A stretch of 38,841 nt of DNA. Source: an uncultured Nonlabens sp. (GTDB taxonomy: Bacteria; Bacteroidota; Bacteroidia; Flavobacteriales; Flavobacteriaceae). Numbering within the stretch: position 1 is the stretch's first letter; the number at the start of each line of letters is the position of its first letter. The notes beneath the pieces are model-generated. The model was given only the letters and a program-made list of their open reading frames with translations, searched no databases and was not told the origin of the DNA. The position numbers and the translations under genes are program-made. Where the stretch lies: NCBI RefSeq assembly GCF_947495285.1, contig NZ_CANLXZ010000032.1, positions 1-38,841 on the forward strand, given 5' to 3'. Below, piece after piece: positions 6,949 through 15,758 of this stretch.

Positions 6949-8304
6949 ATGGAATATATACCTAATATTATTTTTACAGTACTCCTTATTGCTGGAGTAG
7001 GATTTTTTGCGAGTAACATTAAAAAAATGATTCGCAATATTAAACTAGGAAGAGAAGTAGATCGCTCTGACCGTAAAGGGGAACGATTTGCACAAATGGC
7101 ACGTATCGCTTTAGGGCAATCTAAAATGGTGCGTCGACCAGTAGCCGGTTTCTTACATATAGTTGTTTATGTAGGATTTGTGATTATTAACATAGAAGTT
7201 CTAGAAATCATTATAGACGGTATTACAGGACAGCATAGAATATTTGCACCATTCCTAGGTGGTGTATATGACTTTTTAATAGCAACATTTGAGATCCTGG
7301 CATTTTTAGTTCTGGCGTCTGTAATTATATTCTGGATAAGAAGAAATGTAATGAATATTAAACGATTCATTATGGGAGAGCTTAAAGGCTGGCCTAAAAA
7401 TGATGCTAATTATATTCTTTATTTTGAGGTAGTTTTAATGTCGTTGTTTTTAACCATGAACGCTGCAGACTTTACCATACAACAAGGTGTTCTAAGTGGA
7501 CAGTTTACTAGCGAGGCAGCGTTACATTATATTAACGCAGGTAGTTTTCCTATCAGTGGTTTTATCGCGCCGTTATTTGATGGTTTAAGTTTTGAAACTT
7601 TACATATTATAGAAAGAGCGTGCTGGTGGTTGCACATCGTAGGTATTCTTATTTTCTTAAATTATTTATACTGGTCTAAGCATTTACATATTATGCTTGC
7701 GTTCCCTAATGTATATTTTGCAAAACTTACTCCTAAAGGACAGTTAACTAACATGGAGGCTGTTACTAAAGAAGTGAAAATGATGATGGATCCAGATGCA
7801 GATCCATTTGCTGCACCAGACGCAAGTGAGGCAGACGAAGTCCCTGCTGCACTAGGCGCAAATGATATTTTTGATCTCGATCAAGTACAATTACTTAACG
7901 CATATACGTGTACAGAATGTGGACGTTGTACCTCAGAATGTCCAGCAAATATTACTGGTAAAAAATTGAGCCCGCGTAAAATCATGATGGAAACTCGTGA
8001 TAGGCTAGAAGATGTAGGAGCTGTAATTAATAAAGAAGGTGAGTGGAAAGATGATGGTAAGACTTTATTAAACGACTATATCACACCAGAGGAATTATGG
8101 GCTTGTACTACGTGTAACGCGTGTGTTGAGGCATGTCCTATAGGCATAGATCCATTGAGTATTATAATGGAGATGAGAAGATATTTAGTATTAGAAAACA
8201 GTGCGGCACCTGCAGAGCTTAATGGAACTATGGGTAACATAGAAAATAATGGTGCTCCATGGCCGTATAATCAAATGGACCGTTTAAACTGGTCAAAAGA
8301 GTAA
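6949..8304 (+). CDS. Membrane (Fe-S)-binding oxidoreductase subunit
   Basis: A 451-residue protein. The N-terminal half has about five hydrophobic helices with conserved-looking histidines, resembling a nitrate-reductase-gamma/HdrE type membrane subunit that may hold haem b. The C-terminal half has two [4Fe-4S] motifs, CTECGRCTSECP (from about residue 321) and CTTCNACVEACP (from about 386), as in HdrC/GlpC. The partner CCG-domain protein is encoded two genes downstream. Together they resemble the split parts of an HdrDE-like quinone-linked electron-transfer complex. The electron donor cannot be read from sequence. In some bacteria such proteins serve fatty-acid or lactate oxidation. Confidence 0.85.
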   Translation: MEYIPNIIFTVLLIAGVGFFASNIKKMIRNIKLGREVDRSDRKGERFAQMARIALGQSKMVRRPVAGFLHIVVYVGFVIINIEVLEIIIDGITGQHRIFAPFLGGVYDFLIATFEILAFLVLASVIIFWIRRNVMNIKRFIMGELKGWPKNDANYILYFEVVLMSLFLTMNAADFTIQQGVLSGQFTSEAALHYINAGSFPISGFIAPLFDGLSFETLHIIERACWWLHIVGILIFLNYLYWSKHLHIMLAFPNVYFAKLTPKGQLTNMEAVTKEVKMMMDPDADPFAAPDASEADEVPAALGANDIFDLDQVQLLNAYTCTECGRCTSECPANITGKKLSPRKIMMETRDRLEDVGAVINKEGEWKDDGKTLLNDYITPEELWACTTCNACVEACPIGIDPLSIIMEMRRYLVLENSAAPAELNGTMGNIENNGAPWPYNQMDRLNWSKE

Positions 8305-8307
8305 ATT

Positions 8308-8739
8308 ATGAGTAAAGAACAGTTTAATGAAGCCCTTAATGAAGATGGAACACTAGCTAGTCCAGTACTTCCAGAAGGAGTAAAGAATTATCTTATCGAT
8401 ATAGATGGCACGATTACAGAAGATGTGCCTAATGAAGAACCAGAAAGAATGGCGACCTGTGCGCCATTTCCTGATGCTTTAAAAACACTTAATGAGTGGT
8501 ATGACCAGGGTCACGTTATTTGTTTTTTTACTTCTAGAACAGAAGAGCACCGTGATGTAACTACAGACTGGTTAAATAAACATGGGTTTAAATTTCATAG
8601 TTTATTAATGGGTAAACCTAGAGGTGGTAATTATCACTGGATAGATAATCATATGGTTAGAGCGACTCGTTATACAGGTGAATTTACACACCTAGTAGAA
8701 AAAGAAGCTACCATAGAGGTTTTTAAAAACCATAAATAA
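8308..8739 (+). CDS. HAD-like phosphatase (often labelled phosphoheptose isomerase)
   Basis: A 143-residue cytosolic protein with the HAD motif I DIDGT (D31, D33), motif II TSR near residue 76, and a late GKPRGGNYHWIDN segment supplying the lysine and acidic residue of motifs III/IV. These fit a small HAD phosphatase with no large cap. Close homologues in flavobacteria are often annotated as phosphoheptose isomerase, but no SIS fold is seen, so that name is probably inherited by error. It lies three bases after the membrane Fe-S gene and precedes its partner, so it is probably in the same operon. Substrate unknown. Confidence 0.8.
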   Translation: MSKEQFNEALNEDGTLASPVLPEGVKNYLIDIDGTITEDVPNEEPERMATCAPFPDALKTLNEWYDQGHVICFFTSRTEEHRDVTTDWLNKHGFKFHSLLMGKPRGGNYHWIDNHMVRATRYTGEFTHLVEKEATIEVFKNHK

Positions 8740-8839
8740 TTTTAAGGATTTTGTTTTTGCAAAAAAAAGTCCCTTTAATTAATAATAAAAAAAATACCTT
8801 TTCTGAATTCATACTTTATGGATTCATAATTTTCATAAT

Positions 8840-9631
8840 ATGAGTAATAATTTAGTAGTACCTACAGCAGCAGAATTTATAGCGCAAGGCAAACAACCAG
8901 AGGTTTTATTTTGGGTGGGATGCAGTGGTAGTTTTGATGATAGAGCAAAGAAAATAACAAAGGCTTTTGTAAAACTTTTAAATAAGGCAGGTGTAGAGTT
9001 TGCTGTTTTAGGAGCTGAAGAAAGTTGTTCTGGAGATCCTGCAAAACGTGCTGGAAATGAATTTCTATTCCAGATGCAAGCCATGATGAATATTGAGGTC
9101 TTAAACGGTTATGGAATTAAAAAAATAGTGACGGCATGTCCACACTGTTTTAATACGCTTAAAAATGAATATCCAGAATTAGGAGGTAACTATGAAGTAG
9201 TACATCATACTTCTTTTCTTAAGGATTTAATTGCAGACGGTAAGTTAACCATAGAAGGTGGTAAATTTAAAGGTAAAAAAATCACTTATCACGATCCATG
9301 TTACTTAGGTCGTGCAAATGATATTTATGAGGCGCCACGTGAGTTAATAGAAAAACTAGACGCTGCACTTATAGAAATGAAACGTAGCCGTCGCAATGGT
9401 TTATGTTGTGGTGCTGGTGGTGCCCAAATGTTTAAAGAGCCAGAAGAAGGAGATAAGGACATAAACGTAGAGCGCACAGAAGAAGCGGTAGACACAGGTG
9501 CAGATATTGTAGCTGCTGGATGCCCTTTTTGTAACACAATGATCACAGACGGTGTTAAAGCTGTAGAAAAAGAAGGTCAAGTAGAAGTTATGGATGTAGC
9601 AGAATTAATAGCAAGCGCAGCAGATTTATAG
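8840..9631 (+). CDS. CCG-domain (Fe-S)-binding protein, HdrB/GlpC-like
   Basis: A 263-residue soluble protein with two cysteine-rich CCG-type domains. The N-terminal one has FWVGCSGSFD, EESCSGDP and TACPHCFN. The C-terminal one has HDPCYLGR, GLCCGAGG (about residues 188-195) and AGCPFCNT. In HdrB-like proteins these cysteines bind a non-cubane Fe-S cluster that handles disulfide or quinone-linked electron transfer. It very likely pairs with the two-cluster membrane protein at 6949-8304. The next gene begins directly at the base after its stop. Confidence 0.88.
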   Translation: MSNNLVVPTAAEFIAQGKQPEVLFWVGCSGSFDDRAKKITKAFVKLLNKAGVEFAVLGAEESCSGDPAKRAGNEFLFQMQAMMNIEVLNGYGIKKIVTACPHCFNTLKNEYPELGGNYEVVHHTSFLKDLIADGKLTIEGGKFKGKKITYHDPCYLGRANDIYEAPRELIEKLDAALIEMKRSRRNGLCCGAGGAQMFKEPEEGDKDINVERTEEAVDTGADIVAAGCPFCNTMITDGVKAVEKEGQVEVMDVAELIASAADL

Positions 9632-10258
9632 ATGAGAAAACTAATACTACTTAGCATCGTATTTATGACAGCTGTTGTCACAAATGCGCAGGAATTAAAT
9701 AAGGTAGCCATCAAAAAAATGAGTGATGGCGTTTGTGAATGTATAAGTAGTAAAGAAGGAGTGGATACTAAATCAAAAGCCGAATTAGAATTCGGTATGT
9801 GTTTAATGAAAGTCTATTCTGAAGATGAAGCATATTATAATGAAAATAATATGGATTTTACAGATCAAAAAGTCGTTTCTAATATAGGAGAGCAGGTAGG
9901 TATTCAACTAGCAGTATCGTGTCCGCCAGCGATGGAGATTTTTATGATGATTGCTGGAGCGCAAAATGATACGGAGGTAGAAGAGGATAATGAAGAACAA
10001 GAATATATTGAGTTTACTGGTAAGATAGTAAAAACAGACGGTAAGAAGTTTACTACATTTGAGATAAAAGATGAAGACGGCCGCAGGCATAATGTGGTAT
10101 GGCTTACTTATGTGGATAATGATGAGTTACTAGAAGACGCTGTAAAAGGCAGAGATTCTTATATATTTACCTCTATCGAACTAGATATTTATGACCCACG
10201 TATAGGTGAATATCGCAATATGTTAGTTCTAGATAGAATTGATTTAATAGAAGATTAA
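9632..10258 (+). CDS. Secreted/periplasmic protein of unknown function
   Basis: A 208-residue protein with a clear signal peptide (MRKLILLSIV..., cleaved after TNAQ). A mature domain of about 90 residues has cysteine pairs (GVCECIS, GMCL, SCPPAM). An acidic linker (EVEEDNEEQE) leads to a C-terminal beta-rich region, from about residue 131, that looks like a small OB-type barrel. I do not recognise a named family. It abuts the Fe-S gene (stop then ATG), so co-transcription is likely. The cysteine spacing suggests disulfides rather than metal binding. Confidence 0.75.
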   Translation: MRKLILLSIVFMTAVVTNAQELNKVAIKKMSDGVCECISSKEGVDTKSKAELEFGMCLMKVYSEDEAYYNENNMDFTDQKVVSNIGEQVGIQLAVSCPPAMEIFMMIAGAQNDTEVEEDNEEQEYIEFTGKIVKTDGKKFTTFEIKDEDGRRHNVVWLTYVDNDELLEDAVKGRDSYIFTSIELDIYDPRIGEYRNMLVLDRIDLIED

Positions 10259-10259
10259 T

Positions 10260-10454
10260 TTGAAAGAAAAGCTAGATTATAAAAGTATAGTACTTTCAGG
10301 ATCCTTTGGCGGTCTTGTTTATGCCATAATCATGTCCATCTTTTATCAAATTAGTGAAGACGCAGATTTTAGTATTCTTAAATTTGCTATTGATTTTATT
10401 ATGTTCGGTTTATTAGTTACTGGTATTATATGGTGGTCTATGAAAAAGAAATAA
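10260..10454 (+). CDS. Small two-helix membrane protein
   Basis: A 64-residue protein starting at TTG one base after the preceding stop. Two hydrophobic segments (about residues 10-28 and 40-60) flank an acidic loop, and the end is lysine-rich (MKKK), suggesting both termini are cytoplasmic. Tight spacing supports translation coupled to the upstream gene. The family is not recognised. A short non-ATG frame carries some risk of being spurious, but the two-helix pattern and basic ends look real. Confidence 0.6.
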   Translation: MKEKLDYKSIVLSGSFGGLVYAIIMSIFYQISEDADFSILKFAIDFIMFGLLVTGIIWWSMKKK

Positions 10455-10512
10455 TAAAGATAATGGAGCTGTTTAATTTTCATCAATATTTCTTGAAGTG
10501 TTAAAATTATAC

Positions 10513-10545
10513 TTGTGCTTTATTCTATCTTAAATACTATTTTTG
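10513..10545 (+). promoter_or_regulatory. Promoter upstream of a 46-codon ORF
   Basis: -7 box TATTTTTG at 10538-10545 (exact TAnnTTTG) and TTG at 10513-10515, 22 bases upstream. The predicted start, about 10552, lies just before the ATG at 10561. It could serve that small ORF, the gene at 10830, or both. Confidence 0.5.
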
Positions 10546-10560
10546 ATAGGAAACGTTATT

Positions 10561-10701
10561 ATGTTTTTACTTTTTGTAGCCATGCTTATATTGGCTTTTG
10601 TTAGTGTTGTGGTTGTTCTTTTAAAACTAGTAATGTTTATAATGCGGCCATATATAACGTCTTTTAAAACGATGTCTATGTATACCATCTTTGTTATTTA
10701 A
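10561..10701 (+). CDS. Candidate 46-residue membrane microprotein
   Basis: A short frame beginning MFLLFVAMLILAFVSVVV: one long hydrophobic helix (about residues 2-28), then RPYITSFKTMSMYT and a stop at 10699-10701. A good TAnnTTTG promoter ends 15 bases before the ATG, which raises it above a chance frame. No family is recognised. It sits in a 375-base gap that holds no other gene. It may instead be part of a leader for the downstream gene. Confidence 0.35.
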   Translation: MFLLFVAMLILAFVSVVVVLLKLVMFIMRPYITSFKTMSMYTIFVI

Positions 10702-10829
10702 TAATTATTTGTGGTACGTAATAGTTAGTATCAATAGCCTTTTTACCTCATGGCTTTTAACTGTTTTGTTTATTGTTAGAGGTTTTATGAATTATAATGA
10801 GTTGTTTTATTTTAAAATGAAAATAAATT

Positions 10830-11312
10830 ATGCACGCAAATTTTAAAGATCTTCCAGACGATGCAAGAGTATGGATTTACCAAGCAAATAGACCTTTTAC
10901 AACCGACGAGATCAATGAGTTGAAACCTCAAATGGATAATTTTTTACAGAAGTGGACTGCTCATGGTAAGGATCTTATAGCAGGTGTGGACTACCCTTAT
11001 AACAGATTTATAGTTATAGGACTGGACCAGTCAGAGGCCGGTGCTACAGGTTGTTCTATAGATGCAAGTGTACGATTTATACAGTCTATAGAAAAAGCAT
11101 ATCGTGTGGATTTAATGGATAAGATGAATGTTACTTTTAAAAATGGGCAGTATGTCGCACATAAAGATCTAGCAGATTTCAAAAAAATGTGTAAAGCAAA
11201 ATCAGTCTCTCCTAAAACTATAGTTTTTAACAATCTAGTAGAAACAGTAGGAGAATATAAAGAACACTGGGAAGTACCAGCTAGTGATAGCTGGCATTCT
11301 AGATTTTTCTAA
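10830..11312 (+). CDS. Conserved flavobacterial protein often mislabelled ABC transporter ATPase
   Basis: A 160-residue soluble protein beginning with a pattern (LPDDARVWIYQANRPFT) that I associate with a conserved Bacteroidetes family commonly labelled 'ABC transporter ATPase'. There is no Walker A (GxxxxGKS/T), signature (LSGGQ) or Walker B motif, so the label is not supported. A central segment (VDYPYNRFIVIGLDQSEAGATGCSID) has an alternating strand-like pattern with a Cys. The C-terminus ends in DSWHSRFF. It stands alone, 375 bases from the preceding gene and 353 from the next. Function unknown. Confidence 0.8.
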   Translation: MHANFKDLPDDARVWIYQANRPFTTDEINELKPQMDNFLQKWTAHGKDLIAGVDYPYNRFIVIGLDQSEAGATGCSIDASVRFIQSIEKAYRVDLMDKMNVTFKNGQYVAHKDLADFKKMCKAKSVSPKTIVFNNLVETVGEYKEHWEVPASDSWHSRFF

Positions 11313-11665
11313 AAATGATTTTCTATTAGGACCAGAGTTGTGGTCTATATCGATTACTTTAATAGAGATCCTAGCCACTCAATGATGAAGTACATGCATT
11401 ATTTTGATTCTTAAGTTGTCTGTATGTTTAAAGTACTCACAAGACTCTAGGTTCCATTAATTTGAGTTGTTTATATGGGATAGCATTTTATCTTTATAAC
11501 ATTGATAATTTTAAGAACATCGTATAGTTGCTTATCCTTTTTAGATATTATTTTAGTTCATAAAACACTAGAAAATCAGATTACTTTTAATTTTTTTTAT
11601 ACAGTCCTTTTCTTTTCGGTATCTTTCGAGTAAGGAATGGTTGTTGATTTTCTTATTTAAAATTC
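11313..11665. other. Non-coding gap of about 350 bases
   Basis: AT-rich, with stops in all frames. No hairpin with a T-run and no full TAnnTTTG promoter is seen. The nearest match is TATCTTTC at 11630-11637, one base off the -7 consensus and about 40 bases before the hydrolase gene. Confidence 0.5.
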
Positions 11666-11677
11666 TTGATCTATTAT

Positions 11678-14611
11678 ATGAAATTTAAAAATGTATCATT
11701 GCTTTTTGTAATGTTAGCTTTCGCGAAAGCGTACACATCACAAGCGCAATTAACGAATAATAAGCCTCTTATTGCCATCGATTCTGTGGCTCAAATGCAC
11801 TGGGTGGATAGTGTTTATAATAGTCTAACCCAAAAGGAAAGGATAGGGCAGCTGTTTATGGTAGATATGTTCTCTAATAAAGGGAAATCCCATGAAGATT
11901 ATGTGCGTGATCTAGTAGAAAAATATAAAATAGGTGGGATTATTTTTTCTAAAGGAGGTCCAGTAGAACAGGCTTATTTAACTAACGAGTTACAAGCAAT
12001 ATCTAAGACTAAAATGTTAATCGCTATGGATGCAGAATGGGGACTTTCCATGCGTCTAGAAGATACTTATGCTTTTCCATGGAACATGACGCTAGGCGCT
12101 ACGCCTGGTAATACTTCTAGTTATGAAGTAGGACAGCGTATAGGTGAGCACTGTAAAAGGCTGGGCGTTCATATCAATTTTGCGCCTGATGTAGACATCA
12201 ATACAAATCCTAAGAATCCTATTATAGGTAATAGAAGTTTTGGTGAAGATATGTACAATGTGACTGATAAGGCTGGTGCTTTTATGAAAGGTATGCAAAG
12301 TACTGGAATACTGGCTTGTGCAAAACATTTTCCTGGTCATGGAGATACAGATCAAGATAGCCATAAGACCTTGCCTACTGTAGATTTTACGGCCGAGCGT
12401 ATAGATAGTGTAGAATTATATCCCTACAGAAAACTGATTGAGCAAGGTATGGCTAGTGTGATGATAGCTCATTTAAATATACCTAGTCTAGAGCCACGTG
12501 CCGGTTATCCTACAAGTATAAGTCATAAAGTGGTAACCGATATATTGAAAACTAAATTAGGTTTTAACGGTCTTATTTTTACCGATGCTCTTAATATGAA
12601 AGGTGCTAGTAACTTCAGTGCACCGGGAGAGATTGATCTTGCTGGTTTTAAAGCTGGTAATGATGTATTACTTATTTCTGAAAACATACCTAAGTCTATA
12701 ACAAAAATTACTGAGGCTATCGCCAGTGGTGAAGTTACTGAAGAAAGACTAGCTTATTCTGTAAAGAAAATTTTAATGTCTAAGTATGTGGTAGGTCTCC
12801 ATAATTACCAACCTATTGTTATTTCTAACCTTGTAAAAGATCTCAATACAGAACAAGATGATGTAGTTTATGAAAAGGCTATATCTGAGGCGATTACCGT
12901 ATTAAAAAATAAGGATAACATTTTACCTCTTCAAAACCTAGAAACGAAGAAAATCGCTTATATAGAATTAGGAGATGATAGTGGAGATGTTTTTTTTAAA
13001 GAATTGAACAGGTATACAAATGTCGATAAGGTTGTAGCAGATAAGTTAGATGTATTACTTACTATGTTAGAAAAATACAATACGGTTATAATAGGACTGC
13101 ATAGAAGTAATGAAAATCCATGGAAACCATACCAATTACAACATCAAGAGCTCACGTGGTTGTATGAAATAGCAAGGAAACATGATGTTATTTTTGACGG
13201 TTTTGTAAGACCGTATATGCTAGATCAGATTAAAACTGCCCAAAACTTTGAAAGTATAGTCATGTCTTACCAAAATAGTAAAATGAGTCAAGAGGTGAGT
13301 GCTCAAATTATATTTGGCGCAAGAGATGCAGTAGGTACGTTACCAGTAAGCTCTGGATTATTTCATGTAAATGAAGGTGTTAAAGTAAACCATGTTAAGA
13401 GACTTTCTTATGGACATAATCTATCTAGTGTAGGGTTAGATCCTAACATGGTGGTAAAAATAGATAGTATTGCTAATTATACTATGGATGAAAAAGGAGC
13501 ACCAGGTATGCAAATTCTTGTGGCACGACGTGGTAAGGTTATTCTTAATAAAACATATGGTTACCACACCTATGATAAAAAAAATAAAGTAAGTGAAAGT
13601 GATGTTTATGACATTGCTTCAGTAACAAAAATTCTAGGTACTTTACCACTGGTTATGGAACTAGAAGAGGCTCATGTGTTGTCTCTAGAAGACTCTATTG
13701 CTGCGCTTGATATAGGTCTTACCAGTTCTAATAAAGAGCAAATTACCGTAAAAAAAATGTTATCCCATTATGGCCGTTTTAAACCATGGATACCATTTTA
13801 CATTCACACATTAGATTCAGTAACTAGATTACCGTTATCGCAATATTATAGTAATGAACGACAACAAGGTTATGATATACAGGTAGCAAAAGGGATGTAC
13901 ACAAATAAGCAGGCACAGGACACTATTTTTAATCTTATTAAAAATAGTGATCTAAGGAATAAGCTAGAATACAAATATAGCGACCTACCTTATTATTTGA
14001 TGAAAAAATACATCGAGAAGTTTTATAATAAAAATCTTGACGAGCTTACTCAGAATCATTTTTATGCATCTCTAGGTATGAATCGTACTGGTTATTTACC
14101 ACGTAAGAAATTTACTTTGAATCAAATAATTCCTACAGAAAGTGACACCCTTTTTAGAAGACAACTTTTACATGGTTATGTACATGATCAAGGTGCTGCC
14201 ATGCAAGGCGGTATAGGTGGTCATGCAGGATTATTCTCTACAGCAAATGATGTAGCAAAAATGATGCAAATGTATGTACAAGGTGGTACTTATGGCGGTA
14301 GACAGTATTTTAGACCAGAAACCATAGATAAATTTAACACCTGTTACTACTGTGAAAACGATGTGAGACGTGGTGTGGGGTTTGATAAACCACAATTAAA
14401 AGTATCAGGACCCACTTGTGGTTGCGTAGGTAAAAGTAGTTTTGGTCATAGTGGATTTACAGGCGCATACACCTGGGCAGATCCAGAAGAAGAAATAGTT
14501 TATGTATTTTTATCTAACCGCGTGCATCCAGATGCTGGAAACAGGTTTATCATTAAAGAAAACATAAGAACTAAAATACAGCAAATAATCTATGACTCGA
14601 TCATAGACTAA
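11678..14611 (+). CDS. GH3 beta-N-acetylglucosaminidase-like / serine hydrolase fusion
   Basis: A 977-residue secreted two-enzyme protein. A signal peptide (about 1-25) precedes a glycoside hydrolase family 3 domain with the NagZ-type motif KHFPGHGDTDQDSH (about 215-228) and nucleophile Asp303 in FTDALNMKG. A GH3 C-terminal-type region follows, to about 590. The last 380 residues are a beta-lactamase/penicillin-binding-like serine hydrolase with SVTK (about 647-650), a YSD triad and HSGFTG. The fusion is common in Bacteroidetes and fits peptidoglycan turnover at the cell envelope. I chose the ATG at 11678 over a TTG four codons earlier because it begins a normal signal peptide. The palindromic repeat lies inside the signal-peptide codons (AFAKA). 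Confidence 0.9.
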   Translation: MKFKNVSLLFVMLAFAKAYTSQAQLTNNKPLIAIDSVAQMHWVDSVYNSLTQKERIGQLFMVDMFSNKGKSHEDYVRDLVEKYKIGGIIFSKGGPVEQAYLTNELQAISKTKMLIAMDAEWGLSMRLEDTYAFPWNMTLGATPGNTSSYEVGQRIGEHCKRLGVHINFAPDVDINTNPKNPIIGNRSFGEDMYNVTDKAGAFMKGMQSTGILACAKHFPGHGDTDQDSHKTLPTVDFTAERIDSVELYPYRKLIEQGMASVMIAHLNIPSLEPRAGYPTSISHKVVTDILKTKLGFNGLIFTDALNMKGASNFSAPGEIDLAGFKAGNDVLLISENIPKSITKITEAIASGEVTEERLAYSVKKILMSKYVVGLHNYQPIVISNLVKDLNTEQDDVVYEKAISEAITVLKNKDNILPLQNLETKKIAYIELGDDSGDVFFKELNRYTNVDKVVADKLDVLLTMLEKYNTVIIGLHRSNENPWKPYQLQHQELTWLYEIARKHDVIFDGFVRPYMLDQIKTAQNFESIVMSYQNSKMSQEVSAQIIFGARDAVGTLPVSSGLFHVNEGVKVNHVKRLSYGHNLSSVGLDPNMVVKIDSIANYTMDEKGAPGMQILVARRGKVILNKTYGYHTYDKKNKVSESDVYDIASVTKILGTLPLVMELEEAHVLSLEDSIAALDIGLTSSNKEQITVKKMLSHYGRFKPWIPFYIHTLDSVTRLPLSQYYSNERQQGYDIQVAKGMYTNKQAQDTIFNLIKNSDLRNKLEYKYSDLPYYLMKKYIEKFYNKNLDELTQNHFYASLGMNRTGYLPRKKFTLNQIIPTESDTLFRRQLLHGYVHDQGAAMQGGIGGHAGLFSTANDVAKMMQMYVQGGTYGGRQYFRPETIDKFNTCYYCENDVRRGVGFDKPQLKVSGPTCGCVGKSSFGHSGFTGAYTWADPEEEIVYVFLSNRVHPDAGNRFIIKENIRTKIQQIIYDSIID
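11716..11731. repeat. Palindrome copy 2, within coding sequence
   Basis: AGCTTTCGCGAAAGCG, inside the signal-peptide codons of the GH3 fusion. The 14-base core GCTTTCGCGAAAGC is perfect. Confidence 0.85.
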
Positions 14612-14621
14612 AAAATTATTA

Positions 14622-15758
14622 ATGAAACTAGCTATAGTTTGTTACCCTACCTTTGGTGGTAGTGGAGTAGTCGCAACCATGTTAGGCACGGCGCTCGCTC
14701 AACGTGGACATGAAGTACATTTTGTTACTTATAAACAACCAGTAAGGCTAGAGTTGTTATCTAGAAATATATTTTTTCATGAAGTAAATGTAGAAGAATA
14801 TCCTTTATTCCATTACCAGCCTTATGATCTTGCTTTATCTAGTAAACTGGTTAATGTAGTACAAGAATATGACATAGAATTGCTTCATGTACATTATGCT
14901 ATACCACATGCTTATGCCGGTTACATGGCGCAACAAATGTTAAGAGAACAAGGTATTATAATACCCATGGTAACCACTTTGCACGGTACAGATATAACAC
15001 TAGTAGGTAATCATCCAGTTTATAAACCATCGGTAAATTTTAGTATAAACAATAGTGACGTCGTTACATCAGTATCAGCTAGTTTAAAAAGAGATACATT
15101 AGAACTTTTTGATATAAAGAAAGAGATAGATGTAGTTCCTAATTTTATAGATATGTCCTTGTATAAGACAGAGTTTAAAGACTGTGATAGGTCTGTAATG
15201 GCTTTTCCAGAAGAGCGCATTATTACTCATGTCTCTAACATGCGACCTGTTAAAAGGGTGATGGATATTATCAAAATATTTGAAAAAGTACAGAAAGAAA
15301 TTCCTTCTATACTCATCATGGTAGGTGATGGCCCAGAACGATTTGCCGCAGAAGAATATGCAAATGAAGCTGGTTTAAAAATGAAAATTAAGTGGGTGGG
15401 AAATAGTACTGAAATAGATCGCATCCTTTGCTTTTCAGATCTATTTTTATTGCCTTCTAAAAAAGAAAGTTTTGGACTGGCAGCACTAGAAGCCATGGCA
15501 AATCGTACACCTGTAATTTCTTCTAACACAGGTGGTCTTCCAGAGGTTAATGAAAACGGAGTTTCTGGTTTTACTAGTAACGTCGGTGATATAGACGAGA
15601 TGGCAGCAAATGCTATTGAAATCTTAAAAGATGATAAGGTTTTAAGTGATTTTAAGAATGCCGCTTTTGCAAAAGCGCAACAATATGATATATTAAACAT
15701 AATACCACAATATGAAAAATTATATGAAAACGTGCTTACTGGCACTAAGTCTAATTAG
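14622..15758 (+). CDS. bshA: N-acetyl-alpha-D-glucosaminyl L-malate synthase BshA
   Basis: A GT-B fold glycosyltransferase (family GT4, 378 residues) that joins UDP-GlcNAc to L-malate in the first step of bacillithiol synthesis in the cytosol. The N-terminus (IVCYPTFGGSGVVATMLG) and the HVHYAIPHA segment near residue 90 are hallmarks of BshA rather than of other GT4 enzymes. The C-terminal half holds the donor site with KKESFGLAALEAMA (the E-x7-E motif, about 282-290) and the following GGLPE. It begins 11 bases after the GH3 fusion. Its last 47 bases overlap the next gene. A variant palindrome is embedded in its C-terminal codons. ytxJ at 25033 belongs to the same redox system. Confidence 0.93.
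   Translation: MKLAIVCYPTFGGSGVVATMLGTALAQRGHEVHFVTYKQPVRLELLSRNIFFHEVNVEEYPLFHYQPYDLALSSKLVNVVQEYDIELLHVHYAIPHAYAGYMAQQMLREQGIIIPMVTTLHGTDITLVGNHPVYKPSVNFSINNSDVVTSVSASLKRDTLELFDIKKEIDVVPNFIDMSLYKTEFKDCDRSVMAFPEERIITHVSNMRPVKRVMDIIKIFEKVQKEIPSILIMVGDGPERFAAEEYANEAGLKMKIKWVGNSTEIDRILCFSDLFLLPSKKESFGLAALEAMANRTPVISSNTGGLPEVNENGVSGFTSNVGDIDEMAANAIEILKDDKVLSDFKNAAFAKAQQYDILNIIPQYEKLYENVLTGTKSN
15662..15677. repeat. Variant palindrome, within bshA
   Basis: CGCTTTTGCAAAAGCG, still a perfect 16-base palindrome but with the central TCGCGA changed to TTGCAA. The two symmetric changes preserve pairing. It encodes AFAKA, the same peptide as copy 2. Confidence 0.7.

Noticed and set aside
15227..15745. 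172-codon minus-strand frame antisense to bshA
   Set aside because: Serine- and isoleucine-rich translation typical of an antisense shadow. bshA is unmistakable on the other strand.
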